From NCBI GenBank assembly GCA_021795795.1, contig JAJYPA010000273.1, forward strand, positions 1-10,260: a stretch of DNA of 10,260 bases, given 5' to 3'. This DNA is from Pseudomonadota bacterium. GTDB lineage: Bacteria > Pseudomonadota > Gammaproteobacteria > Halothiobacillales > Halothiobacillaceae. Below are positions 1 through 8,500 of this stretch, in pieces (the first letter of the stretch is position 1; the number at the start of each line of letters is the position of its first letter). Made by a program: the position numbers and the translations under genes. Under the pieces are notes generated by a model that saw only the letters and a program-made list of their open reading frames with translations, was not told the DNA's origin and made no database searches.

Positions 1-125
1 TTGCTGGGATATTACGCAAAGATTCCAGCCGGGGGATGCCGTGCTCTTTGTTTTCTACGGTCACGCCAAGCCAAACATTTTCATACCCGCCTTCCCAATC
101 CGCAGGAAGATACTTTAAAATATTT
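1..125 (-). pseudogene. Interrupted DUF5131 (phage Gp37/Gp68-like) gene, downstream part
   Basis: Read on the minus strand from 124 to 2, this is an open frame of 41 codons that continues past the window edge. It contains the stretches KYLPADWEGGYENVWLGVTV and ENKEHGIPRLESLRNIPA, which I recognise as the conserved middle of the Gp37/Gp68 family (DUF5131), with its characteristic NVWLGVTVEN core. The biochemical role of this family is not established to my knowledge; it occurs in phages, prophages and accessory regions. The other half of the same gene is at 10134-10260. The mobile element lies between the halves and its target duplication supplies the shared Asn-Ile codons. Without the element the frame would read ...TKRAPNILKYLPADW..., as expected for the family. 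The gene is thus disrupted by insertion, not decayed. I am fairly sure of the family and very sure of the split. Confidence 0.85.
118..125. repeat. Target-site duplication, left copy (AAATATTT)
   Basis: AAATATTT directly outside the left inverted repeat is identical to 10134-10141 outside the right one. The 8-bp length and AT-rich composition are usual for ISL3-family transposition. The 8-mer is itself a perfect palindrome. Confidence 0.9.
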
Positions 126-149
126 GGCTATATGCATTCTGAGGTTGGA
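126..149 (+). repeat. Left terminal inverted repeat (IRL)
   Basis: Reading inward, the sequence is GGCTATATGCATTCTGAGG followed by TTGGA. Against the right end it matches at 20 of 24 positions, with differences at positions 7, 14, 16 and 17. The GG start is typical of ISL3-family termini. Confidence 0.9.
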
Positions 150-187
150 TTTATGTTTACCTCGCCAACAAGAATTTTATCCGTCTT

Positions 188-204
188 GTGCATAATGTGG
201 TTGA
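188..204 (+). repeat. Subterminal copy of the inverted-repeat motif
   Basis: GTGCATAATGTGGTTGA repeats the inner part of the terminal repeats in the same orientation as IRL. It matches the right-end sequence GTGCATTTTATGGTTG at 13 of 16 positions; the shared core in all three copies is TGCATnnTnnGGTTG. It overlaps the -35 element of the hsdM promoter. It may be an extra transposase-binding site; this is inferred from similarity only. Confidence 0.5.
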
Positions 205-228
205 CTAGCCATTTTAGTATGATATGCT
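201..228 (+). promoter_or_regulatory. Putative sigma70 promoter for hsdM
   Basis: TTGACT (201-206, 5 of 6 to consensus) is followed after 16 bp by TATGCT (223-228), preceded by TG one base upstream, making an extended -10 (TGATATGCT). Transcription would start near 235, giving a leader of about 24 bases before the hsdM ATG. This is the only good promoter I see between the left end and hsdM. Confidence 0.6.
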
Positions 229-258
229 CTTCCGTGCAAAACTTGGTTGGGGGACGGA

Positions 259-2277
259 ATGGCAGAGCAAACTGGTTCAGGCGCATCATTAGCGGATTTC
301 ATCTGGAAGAACGCAGAAGACCTTTGGGGTGATTTTAAGCATACCGACTTTGGCAAAATCATCTTGCCATTCACATTGCTCAGACGCCTTGAGTGCGTTC
401 TGGAGCCGACCCGCAAGGAAGTCTGCGAATCATATGCTGCATTCAAGGATTCCGGGGTCGATATAGATTTGATCCTGCGTCAGCGCACTCGCTATCCTTT
501 CTATAACACATCTGTATACGCCCTTGGTAATCTGGGAAGCACGAAAACCCGCCAGAACCTTCAAGATTACATCGCCCACTTCTCCGACAACGCACGGGTC
601 ATCTTCGAACAGTTTGATTTCTCCAATACCGTGATCCGACTCGACAAGGCCGGTGTGCTGTTCAAGATTTGCAAAAATTTCGCTGGTATCGACCTGCATC
701 CAGAAGCTGTGCCAGATCGGGTGATGAGTAACCTCTACGAACATCTGATCCGCCGTTTCGGTGCTGAGGTGAATGAGGGCGCAGAAGACTTTATGACGCC
801 GCGTGATGTGGTGCATCTTGCAACCACGCTGTTGCTTGACCCGGATGACAGCCTGTTCGAGGCCAATCCGGGTTTGATCCGCACCCTTTACGATCCGACG
901 TGCGGCACAGGGGGATTTCTCTCAGATGCCATGAACCATGTTACAGAATATGGCAATCGTTTCAAGGTGCCGCCGGTACTTATTCCCTACGGGCAGGAAC
1001 TGGAACCGGAAACTCACGCGGTATGCGTAACTGGTATGTTGCTGCGAACATTGGAGACCGATCCAGGTCGCGACCTGTCCAAGAACATCAAGCTTGGCAG
1101 TACACTTTCCAATGACCAATTTGCTGGCGAGCGATTTCACTACGGTATCGCCAATCCACCCTTTGGCAAGAAGTGGGAAAAAGATCAGGATGCTGTCAAT
1201 ACTGAGTACAAGGAGAAAGGTTATGCCGGTCGTTTTGGGCCTGGCCTGCCGCGCATCAATGACGGATCCATGTTATTCCTCCTGCACCTGTCCAGCAAAC
1301 TCGAACTGCCTGAGCATGGTGGTGGTCGTGCTGCCATCGTTCTGTCAGGTTCGCCGCTGTTCAATGGCGGTGCGGGATCGGGCGAGTCCGAGATCCGTCG
1401 CTATTTGCTGGAAAATGATCTTGTAGAAGCCATCGTCGCCCTGCCCACGGAAATCTTCTTTCGGACCGGAATCGGTACCTATCTCTGGATTCTCTCTAAC
1501 AAAAAGCCGATACATCGGCGCAATCGGGTACAACTCCTCAACGCAACAGGTTTGTGGACCTCGATCAAGAACGAGGGTAACAAGCGCCGCATGATCAACG
1601 ACGATCAGATAAGACAAATAGCTGATATATATGCTGCGGCGGAGAATGGCGAACTTAGCCGCATGCTTGATTACCGTATTTTCGGCTATCGGCGAATCAA
1701 GGTGCTACGACCATTACGCATGTCACTCCATATCAATGCAGAATCGCTTGCCAAACTCAAAGATGAGAAAGCCTGGGCGAAGCTCACGGCAGAACAAGAG
1801 GTGGCGTGGGGAAATGCCCTGCAACCCTGCCTTGACACGAGCAAGCCGTTTTCTTGGGCGGAAAGTTTTGTTGCCGAAGTGGCGCAATCATCACCGTCTG
1901 TCGGCAAAGTTGCCAAAACCTTCATCAAGGCGCTGATCAGCTCTTTCGGCCAGCGTGACACGCAAGGCGATCCGGTTCTGGATGCCGATGGAGAAATAGT
2001 CCCCGATTCAGATCTGACCGATTATGAAAATGTTCCGCTTACTGAGAGCGTTCAGGATTATTTCGCTCGCGAGGTGTTGCCGCATCTGCCAGACGCCTAC
2101 ATTGATAAAACTTTTCGCGATGAAAAGGATAAGCAAGTTGGCAAGGTCGGCTATGAGATCAATTTCAATCGTTTCTTTTACAAGTATGTCCCGCCTCGCA
2201 AGCTGGCTGACATCAATGCCGACCTGAAACAAGTGGAGGCCGAGATTGCGGAGCTACTGGGTGAGGTAACGGAATGA
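259..2277 (+). CDS. hsdM: Type I restriction-modification system, DNA methyltransferase subunit HsdM
   Basis: HsdM is the adenine-N6 methyltransferase subunit; with HsdS it forms the modification enzyme and with HsdR the restriction complex. The protein has 672 residues. The N-terminal helical region opens with SLADFIWKNAEDLWGDFKHT and KIILPFTLLRRL, typical of HsdM. The catalytic domain shows DFMTPRDVV (from about residue 177), the SAM-binding motif DPTCGTGGF (from residue 212) and the catalytic NPPF (residues 299-302). The long C-terminal part ends in a helical region (about 560-672) that usually contacts HsdS. I prefer the ATG at 259, which has GGGGGA 4 bases upstream, over an in-frame TTG at 247. 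The stop overlaps the next gene as ATGA, implying translational coupling. No motif is missing. At 672 residues it is longer than the compact HsdMs of about 500. Confidence 0.95.
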   Translation: MAEQTGSGASLADFIWKNAEDLWGDFKHTDFGKIILPFTLLRRLECVLEPTRKEVCESYAAFKDSGVDIDLILRQRTRYPFYNTSVYALGNLGSTKTRQNLQDYIAHFSDNARVIFEQFDFSNTVIRLDKAGVLFKICKNFAGIDLHPEAVPDRVMSNLYEHLIRRFGAEVNEGAEDFMTPRDVVHLATTLLLDPDDSLFEANPGLIRTLYDPTCGTGGFLSDAMNHVTEYGNRFKVPPVLIPYGQELEPETHAVCVTGMLLRTLETDPGRDLSKNIKLGSTLSNDQFAGERFHYGIANPPFGKKWEKDQDAVNTEYKEKGYAGRFGPGLPRINDGSMLFLLHLSSKLELPEHGGGRAAIVLSGSPLFNGGAGSGESEIRRYLLENDLVEAIVALPTEIFFRTGIGTYLWILSNKKPIHRRNRVQLLNATGLWTSIKNEGNKRRMINDDQIRQIADIYAAAENGELSRMLDYRIFGYRRIKVLRPLRMSLHINAESLAKLKDEKAWAKLTAEQEVAWGNALQPCLDTSKPFSWAESFVAEVAQSSPSVGKVAKTFIKALISSFGQRDTQGDPVLDADGEIVPDSDLTDYENVPLTESVQDYFAREVLPHLPDAYIDKTFRDEKDKQVGKVGYEINFNRFFYKYVPPRKLADINADLKQVEAEIAELLGEVTE

Positions 2278-3125
2278 TCGAAAGATTAGCGGTTTGGCAG
2301 GATGCTTTTTATGAAGGCAGTGGTTATGCCGTTCGGACGGTGCATCCTGCAACAGTAATTAGCCCGGTTTCTTGTGATTTCATTCCAACTTATGGCGGGA
2401 ATAAAGCCATTTTTCGTGAGGACAGCTTCGATCCTGTCACACGCATCCGCCGTGGTCGGTTGTATGTTGACAAAACAAGCATTCACAGATGGGATCAAGT
2501 CAAAATTGATACCCACAACAACACGTATAATTGGGGTAATTTACGCCCTACCGCATCCTATGAATCATGGCAACCCAGCAACAATGAAAAAATTGATGGC
2601 AGCATTATCCAGATTGGGGCAGGCGGATTCGAAACCAAATGGCGTATCGTCGGGCTTGAGAAGATTTATATAGGACACATTCTTTTAACCCTTCGTGCAA
2701 ACTCGCTTCTTGGCGTTATTCCTGAACTTTCTGACACAATCACCGATAAGGATGGAAGCATCGCCGACGTCAAGCCAGTACAAATAGCTTTGGGTTCTCT
2801 GGTTGATGCTTTTCATCGTCAACAGGCAATGCCAACCGTGGATGTGGCCCGCGAGACGGCAAAAGTCATATTGACTGCGTGGATCGGTCAGAGCGCGGAA
2901 GGGAAAGATCTAGCTAAGGTCATCAACGAGATACCGAACGGCAAAGACCTAGCCCGATGGTCTGCATCTATTGTGAACCGCCTGCATCCACGCGGCAAAG
3001 CCGCAGAACGCGAGTTGCAGGCATCGCAAGGCATCGCTCTACGAACTGTTACTGATGATGATGCCGAATCAAGCGTACATCTCGTCGGCATGTTGCTTCG
3101 TGAAATCGGATGGGTGCGACCATGA
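2274..3125 (+). CDS. Unrecognised protein encoded between hsdM and the HEPN gene
   Basis: The protein has 283 residues and matches no family I know. Its ATG overlaps the hsdM stop by four bases, with a GAGG ribosome site 7 bases upstream (2263-2266), so it is almost certainly translated and coupled to hsdM. The N-terminal part (about 1-160) is rich in aromatic and beta-forming residues, with motifs such as YNWGNLRPTASYESW and IIQIGAGGFETKWRIVGLEK. The C-terminal part (about 170-283) looks mainly helical and ends REIGWVRP. I see no signal peptide, membrane segment, nuclease or ATPase motif, so it is probably cytoplasmic. Its place inside an R-M operon suggests a partner or regulator of modification, or a separate defence factor; that is inference from position. 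Base composition in its first half is more AT-rich than hsdM. Confidence 0.85.
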   Translation: MIERLAVWQDAFYEGSGYAVRTVHPATVISPVSCDFIPTYGGNKAIFREDSFDPVTRIRRGRLYVDKTSIHRWDQVKIDTHNNTYNWGNLRPTASYESWQPSNNEKIDGSIIQIGAGGFETKWRIVGLEKIYIGHILLTLRANSLLGVIPELSDTITDKDGSIADVKPVQIALGSLVDAFHRQQAMPTVDVARETAKVILTAWIGQSAEGKDLAKVINEIPNGKDLARWSASIVNRLHPRGKAAERELQASQGIALRTVTDDDAESSVHLVGMLLREIGWVRP

Positions 3126-3144
3126 TCTTTCCAAACCATTCCCT

Positions 3145-3237
3145 AATAGCGCTAATTCTGGGACAAACCACGTTGAAAGCTGAATTTTCAAGATATTGTC
3201 GCAGCTGCGTCAATTGGCTTAGCAGACAAGCGCTATT
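3145..3237. repeat. Spaced 9-bp inverted repeat in the intergenic region
   Basis: AATAGCGCT (3145-3153) and AGCGCTATT (3229-3237) are perfect reverse complements, 75 bases apart; the second overlaps the -35 of the following promoter. Between them are the 10-bp palindrome CGCAGCTGCG (3200-3209) and a weak TTGAAA/TTTCAA dyad (3173-3191). I see no coding potential in 3126-3235. The role is unknown; an operator is possible. Confidence 0.4.
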
Positions 3238-3264
3238 GCATTTTTTGGAGCCTGATTGTATGAT
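3236..3264 (+). promoter_or_regulatory. Putative promoter for the structured RNA and HEPN gene
   Basis: TATGAT (3259-3264, 5 of 6 to consensus) lies 17 bp after a weak -35, TTGCAT (3236-3241, 3 of 6). The predicted start near 3271 falls six bases before the first stem of the folded RNA, as expected for a promoter placed to make it. It could also feed hsdS, hsdR and the transposase by read-through. Confidence 0.55.
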
Positions 3265-3270
3265 GTCCAG

Positions 3271-3330
3271 CAACAAAACCCGCCAAGGCTATGCACGAAA
3301 GTGTATCCTCAAACCGGCGGGTTACTTCTT
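3271..3330 (+). ncRNA. Structured leader or small RNA in front of the Abi_2/AbiF-like gene
   Basis: The sequence folds into a nested hairpin. The outer 8-bp stem is AACCCGCC (3277-3284) with GGCGGGTT (3316-3323). A short stem AGG (3286-3288) with CCT (3307-3309) follows, then a 6-bp stem ATGCAC (3291-3296) with GTGTAT (3301-3306, one G-U pair) closed by the GNRA tetraloop GAAA. CAAACC (3310-3315) is left unpaired on the 3' side. It lacks the U tract of an intrinsic terminator and sits just downstream of a good -10, directly before an AbiF-like HEPN gene. From memory, such genes have been reported with an adjacent structured antitoxin RNA, and this fits that arrangement. The 3' end is a guess. 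Confidence 0.6.
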
Positions 3331-3345
3331 TGTGGGGCTTGGGTT

Positions 3346-4248
3346 GTGAAGCGCCCCTTCTCCAAATCAGCCAAGACATGGCCTGAACAGGTTGCTATCC
3401 TTCGAAGCAGAGGGATGACCATCGCTACCCCTGCTGAAGCCGAATTCTATCTTCAGCACCTTAACTATTATCGGCTTGGTGCCTATTGGCTGCCTTTCGA
3501 GATTGACCATGATAACCATACCTTCCGACCAGGAACGCGATTTGAAGATGTCCTGAACCTGTACATCTTCGACCGCCAGTTGCGATTGCACGCCATGGAT
3601 GCCATTGAGCGTGTCGAAGTCTCAATCAGGAGTGCCTGGGCGTATCACTTGGCCGATCAGCATGGGCCGCACGCCCCTCTTGATCCGAATCTTGCGTCCA
3701 ATCGGCACCGGTGGCAACAGAATATCGACAAACTCACCGATGAAGTCAACCGTTCCGAGGAAACTTTTATCCGGCACCTGCGTCAGACCTATAGCGAGGA
3801 ATTACCGCCCGTCTGGGCAGTTTGCGAGGTGATGTCCCTGGGTCTGCTTTCGCGTTGGTACGACAACCTAAAACCGATGCCGGTACGCAGGGCGATTGCA
3901 AACACCTACGATCTTGACCAAGCCACACTGGCATCCTGGCTGCGCCATCTGTCACTGGTGCGCAATACCTGCGCCCACCATAGCCGATTGTGGAATCGTG
4001 AATTCACTATCACACCTACAGCGCCCAAACATAAGCCAGCCGGTCTTGCCAAACAATGGGTACCGGGTTCCCGCAAACTCTACACCAGCTTGGTCATTCT
4101 GCTCCACTGCATGGACATCATTGCGCCCCATCACCACTGGCGCTCCGGCTTGAAGAGCCTGATCGCCCAGCACGGCATTGACGTGTCAGCGATGGATTTC
4201 CCTGCTAACTGGCAGACGCTACCGATCTGGCAGGAGCAGCAGCTATGA
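3346..4248 (+). CDS. Abi_2 family (AbiD/AbiF-like) HEPN protein, predicted RNase toxin of abortive infection
   Basis: This is a predicted cytoplasmic HEPN-fold ribonuclease of the Abi_2 family, whose members include lactococcal AbiD and AbiF phage-exclusion proteins. The N-terminal signature is W..QV.ILRSRGM followed by [18 protein letters not shown] and [20 protein letters not shown], all typical of Abi_2. The HEPN catalytic motif is [13 protein letters not shown], with R206, N207 and H211 giving the R-N-xxx-H signature. I place the start at GTG 3346 ([12 protein letters not shown], 300 residues), because the family starts just before this point and an upstream ATG at 3256 would run through the folded RNA. 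GTGGGG (3332-3336) is a possible ribosome site. Its stop overlaps hsdS as ATGA. Toxicity would have to be held in check, plausibly by the RNA upstream. The family call is firm; RNase activity and RNA control are inferred. Confidence 0.9.
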   Translation: MKRPFSKSAKTWPEQVAILRSRGMTIATPAEAEFYLQHLNYYRLGAYWLPFEIDHDNHTFRPGTRFEDVLNLYIFDRQLRLHAMDAIERVEVSIRSAWAYHLADQHGPHAPLDPNLASNRHRWQQNIDKLTDEVNRSEETFIRHLRQTYSEELPPVWAVCEVMSLGLLSRWYDNLKPMPVRRAIANTYDLDQATLASWLRHLSLVRNTCAHHSRLWNREFTITPTAPKHKPAGLAKQWVPGSRKLYTSLVILLHCMDIIAPHHHWRSGLKSLIAQHGIDVSAMDFPANWQTLPIWQEQQL

Positions 4249-5573
4249 GCCACTACAAGCCTTACCCGGCCTATCGTGAATCTGGTGTGGAATGGATTGG
4301 GCAGGTGCCGGAGCATTGGTCGTTGCTCCGGTTAGCCAATGTTGGAGCTTTAATGAAAGCTAACGGTGGTAACAAACAGGATGATGCTGATCGTGGCATT
4401 CCTTGTATTCGTTATGGCGATCTCTATACGACTTATGACTTGCTGATTCGCCAAGTTGGGAAATTCATAAATCCTGATGCTGAAACTGACTACACGGCTA
4501 TCCAATACGGTGACATATTGTTTGCGGCTTCAGGGGAGACTTTCGAAGAAATTGGCAAGTCCGCCGTAAATCTAACCCAAGCTCATGCATGTTGTGGCGG
4601 GGACATAATTATTCTTCGTCCACATCGAAAATTTGATCCTGCTTTTTTGGCCTATGCGGCAGGTTCCTCCTCATCGCAGACCCAAAAATCCCTAATGGGA
4701 AAGGGTTTCACCGTAATTCATATTTACGGCGATCAGCTACGCAACATTGTAATTACCGCACCACCGGAACAAGATCAGAAATTTATCGTAGCTAAAATTG
4801 AAAGCGAAACTACCCGCATCGACTCTCTCATCTCCAAGAAAACCCGCTTCATCGAACTGTTGAAGGAAAAACGTTCCGCGCTCATCACCCATGCCGTCAC
4901 CAAGGGGCTGAACCCCAAGGCGAAGATGAAGGATTCCGGCGTGGAGTGGATTGGGGAGGTGCCGGAGCATTGGCGTGTTGGTGCCATAAAGTTCATTGCA
5001 GAAACGCTTAACGGAGCAACGCCGGAAAGTGGAAAAGCTGAATACTGGGATGGGGATATTGCTTGGTACACGCCAACCGATATCGACAATGAAATTGTCA
5101 CAGAACTTGCAGCGCCTCGTCGTTACATTTCCAAATCAGGCTTTGAAAGTTGCGCAGTGAAACTTGCACCACTTGGAAGCGTGATACTGAGTACACGGGC
5201 TCCGATTGGTAGCGTAGGCACCACATTGGTTCCTTCCACGATAAATCAGGGCTGTCGAACATTGGTGCCCAAGCATAATGTGCCAACAAATTATTTGGCA
5301 TCACTATTAGTCGCAGCTAGAAATGAACTACGCTTGCGCGGCAACGGAACTACCTTTCAGGAATTATCGACAGACGGATTGCGCTCTTTGCGAGTTCCCA
5401 TGCCTCCACTTGCGGAAAGCGTGTTGATTGCTTCCGCAGTTGAACGCGAAACATCCCGCATCGACCTTCTTATCCAAAAAACCCAACACAGCATAGCCCT
5501 GCTCAAAGAACGTCGTTCCACATTTATTACAGCAGCCGTCACCGGCCAAATCGACCTTCGGGAGTCCGCATGA
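4245..5573 (+). CDS. hsdS: Type I restriction-modification system, specificity subunit HsdS
   Basis: HsdS recognises the bipartite DNA target and holds HsdM and HsdR together. The 442 residues show the classic two-part layout. Target-recognition domain 1 (about residues 12-180) starts with [14 protein letters not shown] conserved helical spacer (about 183-225) contains [20 protein letters not shown]. Target-recognition domain 2 (about 230-390) starts with [14 protein letters not shown] second helical repeat (about 395-438) contains [20 protein letters not shown]. Both half-repeats are intact, so a full asymmetric bipartite site is expected; the sequence recognised cannot be read from the protein. 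AGGAG (4232-4236) lies 8 bases before the ATG. The gene overlaps the HEPN gene upstream and hsdR downstream by four bases each. The recognition domains are more AT-rich than the conserved parts, as usual for exchangeable segments. Confidence 0.95.
   Translation: MSHYKPYPAYRESGVEWIGQVPEHWSLLRLANVGALMKANGGNKQDDADRGIPCIRYGDLYTTYDLLIRQVGKFINPDAETDYTAIQYGDILFAASGETFEEIGKSAVNLTQAHACCGGDIIILRPHRKFDPAFLAYAAGSSSSQTQKSLMGKGFTVIHIYGDQLRNIVITAPPEQDQKFIVAKIESETTRIDSLISKKTRFIELLKEKRSALITHAVTKGLNPKAKMKDSGVEWIGEVPEHWRVGAIKFIAETLNGATPESGKAEYWDGDIAWYTPTDIDNEIVTELAAPRRYISKSGFESCAVKLAPLGSVILSTRAPIGSVGTTLVPSTINQGCRTLVPKHNVPTNYLASLLVAARNELRLRGNGTTFQELSTDGLRSLRVPMPPLAESVLIASAVERETSRIDLLIQKTQHSIALLKERRSTFITAAVTGQIDLRESA
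4281..4973 (+). repeat. Internal direct repeat at the start of each HsdS recognition domain
   Basis: The 39 bases at 4281-4319 and at 4935-4973 encode SGVEWIG(Q/E)VPEHW twice and are nearly identical, 654 bases (218 codons) apart. Such repeats are normal in HsdS and allow recombination that swaps or deletes recognition domains. Confidence 0.8.
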
Positions 5574-8500
5574 GCGATACCGCACACCAAGAAAAGCACT
5601 TTGAAGCCTATGTTGTTTCCAAGTTGGAGGAACAGGGCTGGCAAGTAGGGGCAACAGAGCATTACGATACCGGGCGTGCGTTATATCCAGACGACCTGAT
5701 CGCCTGGCTGGAAGCGACCCAGCCTGAGAAATGGGCAAAACTCCAGAAAGATAACAAGGAACGTGCGCGCGATGTGTTAATGGATAGACTTGCAAAGGCG
5801 CTGGAAACGCATGGCACAACACAACTGCTGCGAATGGGTTTCTCGATTGCCGGTTGCGGACATATTGACCTTTCAGAAGCGGCGCCGGAAGACCAGCGCA
5901 ACGCTGACGTACTGAAGCGCTATGCGGCCAATATCCTTCGGGTCGTGCCGCAATTGCAATACCACCCGTCGCGCAAGCTGGCGATTGATCTGGTGCTATT
6001 CATCAACGGCATTCCTGTCGCCACCGTGGAGCTGAAAACAGACTTCACCCAGTCTGCCGAAGCCGCGATGGATCAGTACCGAACTGACCGCTTACCATAT
6101 GATCCGAAAACCAAACGACGCGAACCGCTATTGACCTTCAAGCGCGGAGCGGTCGTGCATTTTGCATTGTCCGATTCTGACATCCAGATGGCCACCAAAC
6201 TGGATGGCGAAAACACCTTCTTTCTGCCCTTTAACCAAGGCAATGCTGGGCATGCCGGCAATCCACCACGCACCGACGGCGAGTATCCAGTCGCCTACTT
6301 CTGGGAAGCCGTCTGCCAGCGCGATGCGTGGCTGCGCATCTTCCACAGCTTCGTCTATGTCGAGAAGAAGGATGTGGTAGACCTGAAGGGTAACTGGACG
6401 AAGAAGGAGACGCTAATCTTTCCACGCTTTCACCAGTGGTCGGCTGTCAACAAGATGATTGGGGATGCCAGGGACAACGGCCCAGGCATGCAGTATCTGT
6501 GCGAGCACAGTGCTGGTTCCGGCAAGACCAGTACGATTTCATGGACAGCACACGATCTGGTGAAGTTGCGCCGGGATAATGGCGAGGCTATTTTCAGCAG
6601 CGTCATCATCGTAACCGATAGAAACGTGCTGGATAGTCAGCTTCAGGATGCGGTCAAGCAGATCGACCATCAGTTTGGGGTGATTGCGGCCATTGACCGG
6701 CAGAAGTCCTCGAAGTCGAAAAGTCAGCAACTGGCCGATGCCTTGCTGGTGGGCACGCCCATCATTGTCGTCACCATCCAGACCTTCCCTTATGCGATGG
6801 AAGCCATCGTGACGGACAAGACGCTGAAGGGCAAAAATTTCGCTGTGATTATCGATGAGGCGCATAATTCGCAAACCGGATCAACCGCCGCAAAACTCCA
6901 GACGGCGCTTGCCATGAGCGGACATGGCAAGATGTCCACATTAACGGTAGAAGAACTGCTGGAACAGCTTCAAAAGTCTCGTGCGCGCCCGGACAATATC
7001 AGCTATTTTGCTTTCACCGGAACGCCAAAGCATTCGACGCTCATGCTGTTTGGACGACCCGCCGATCCGACGCAGCCCGCATCAAAAGACAACCTGCCCG
7101 TGGCGTTCCATCGCTACCCGATGCGCCAGGCCATTGAAGAAGGCTTTATTCTGGACGTGTTGAGGGGCTACGTGCCATACAAAACAGCGTTCAACCTCGC
7201 CAAGCAGATCGAGGACACCAAGCGAGTAAGCGGTAAGGCGGCCAAACGTGCCTTGGCGCAATGGATGTCACTGCATCCAACCAACGTCACCCAGAAGGTG
7301 CAGTTCATCATTGAGCATTTCAGCAGGAATGTAACCCATCGACTCGATGGCAAAGCCAAGGCAATGGTTGTCACAAGCTCAAGAGCCGCAGCAATTCGTT
7401 ATAAAAAGGGTTTTGATGCCTACATTGCAAAGCATAAGGAATATACGGGCATTCGCTCCCTGATCGCCTTCTCCGGCAAGATGAGCGGCAAGCAGGTCAT
7501 GCACGCGGATGATGATCGTATTGCTGGTGACGTGTTTCTGGTGGATGAAAACGAGGAATTCACTGAAGAAAACATGAATCCCGATGTGGGCGGCAACGAT
7601 TTGCGCCTGGTCTTTGATCGGCCAGAATATCGCGTGATGCTGGTTGCTGACAAATTTCAGACCGGGTTCGATCAACCCAAACTGGTGGCAATGTACATCG
7701 ACAAAAAAATTGCCAATGACGTTGAAATCGTTCAGACCTTCTCACGCCTTAATCGTATGGCTCCTGGCAAGGATGAAGTTTTCATCATCGACTTTGTAAA
7801 CGATCCAGATAATGTTCGTCGTGCCTTTGCTATGTACGACGAAGGGGCACAAATTGATGATGTTCAGGATATGAATGTAGTCTATGAGATCAAGGAACAG
7901 CTTGATTCTCAAGGGCTATATGAGGCCGACGATCTGGAAAGCTTTAAAGAGGCGCGATTCAAGACAATCCGTGACATAACTCATGCTCAGGAACCGCAGC
8001 ACAAGGCGCTGTATGCTGCAACAGAAGGCCCGACACGGCTATTTAACCAGCGACTGAAGATGCTGCGTGAGGCGATAACGACATGGGAATCGGCGTTTGA
8101 TAAAGCGCGCAACCAAGGCGATGAGGCTGGGATGAAATCGGCAGATCACCATCGTAAAGAACATGCCGACCAGATCAAAACACTAATGGCATTTAAGTCA
8201 AGCCTTGGTCGTTTCTGTCGTACCTATGCCTATATAGCTCAGTTGATTGACTTTGGCGACCCAGAATTGGAGAATTTTGCTGCTTTCGCCAAGCTGCTCC
8301 AGAAGCGTCTCAGCGGTGAGACGCCGGAAAATGTTGACCTTCAAGGATTGGTTCTCTCTGGTTTTGACATCAAGAGCAAGGAAGATAAGCCATCTGAAGA
8401 TGATCATGTGCCTGTCTTGAAACCTGTAGGTCCGGGTGGCGGCGATTCCGCTGGCGATGACCCCAAGTTCCTTCGCGAGATCATCGACAAACTCAATCAT

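Noticed and set aside
247..258. TTG start for HsdM at 247
   Set aside because: The ATG at 259 has a better-placed GGGGGA ribosome site, and the four extra residues add nothing family-like.
3277..3323. Hairpin as a rho-independent terminator of the hsdM operon
   Set aside because: The outer loop is over 30 bases with its own inner stem, there is no T tract after it, and it lies just downstream of a promoter rather than after a stop codon.
3256..3345. Upstream ATG start for the HEPN gene at 3256
   Set aside because: The extra 30 residues do not resemble the family N-terminus, run through the folded RNA, and the ATG overlaps the -10 region; GTG 3346 fits the family start.
5364..5822. Minus-strand open frame of about 150 codons across the hsdS/hsdR junction
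   Set aside because: It is antisense to two well-supported coding sequences, with no ribosome site or recognisable protein pattern.
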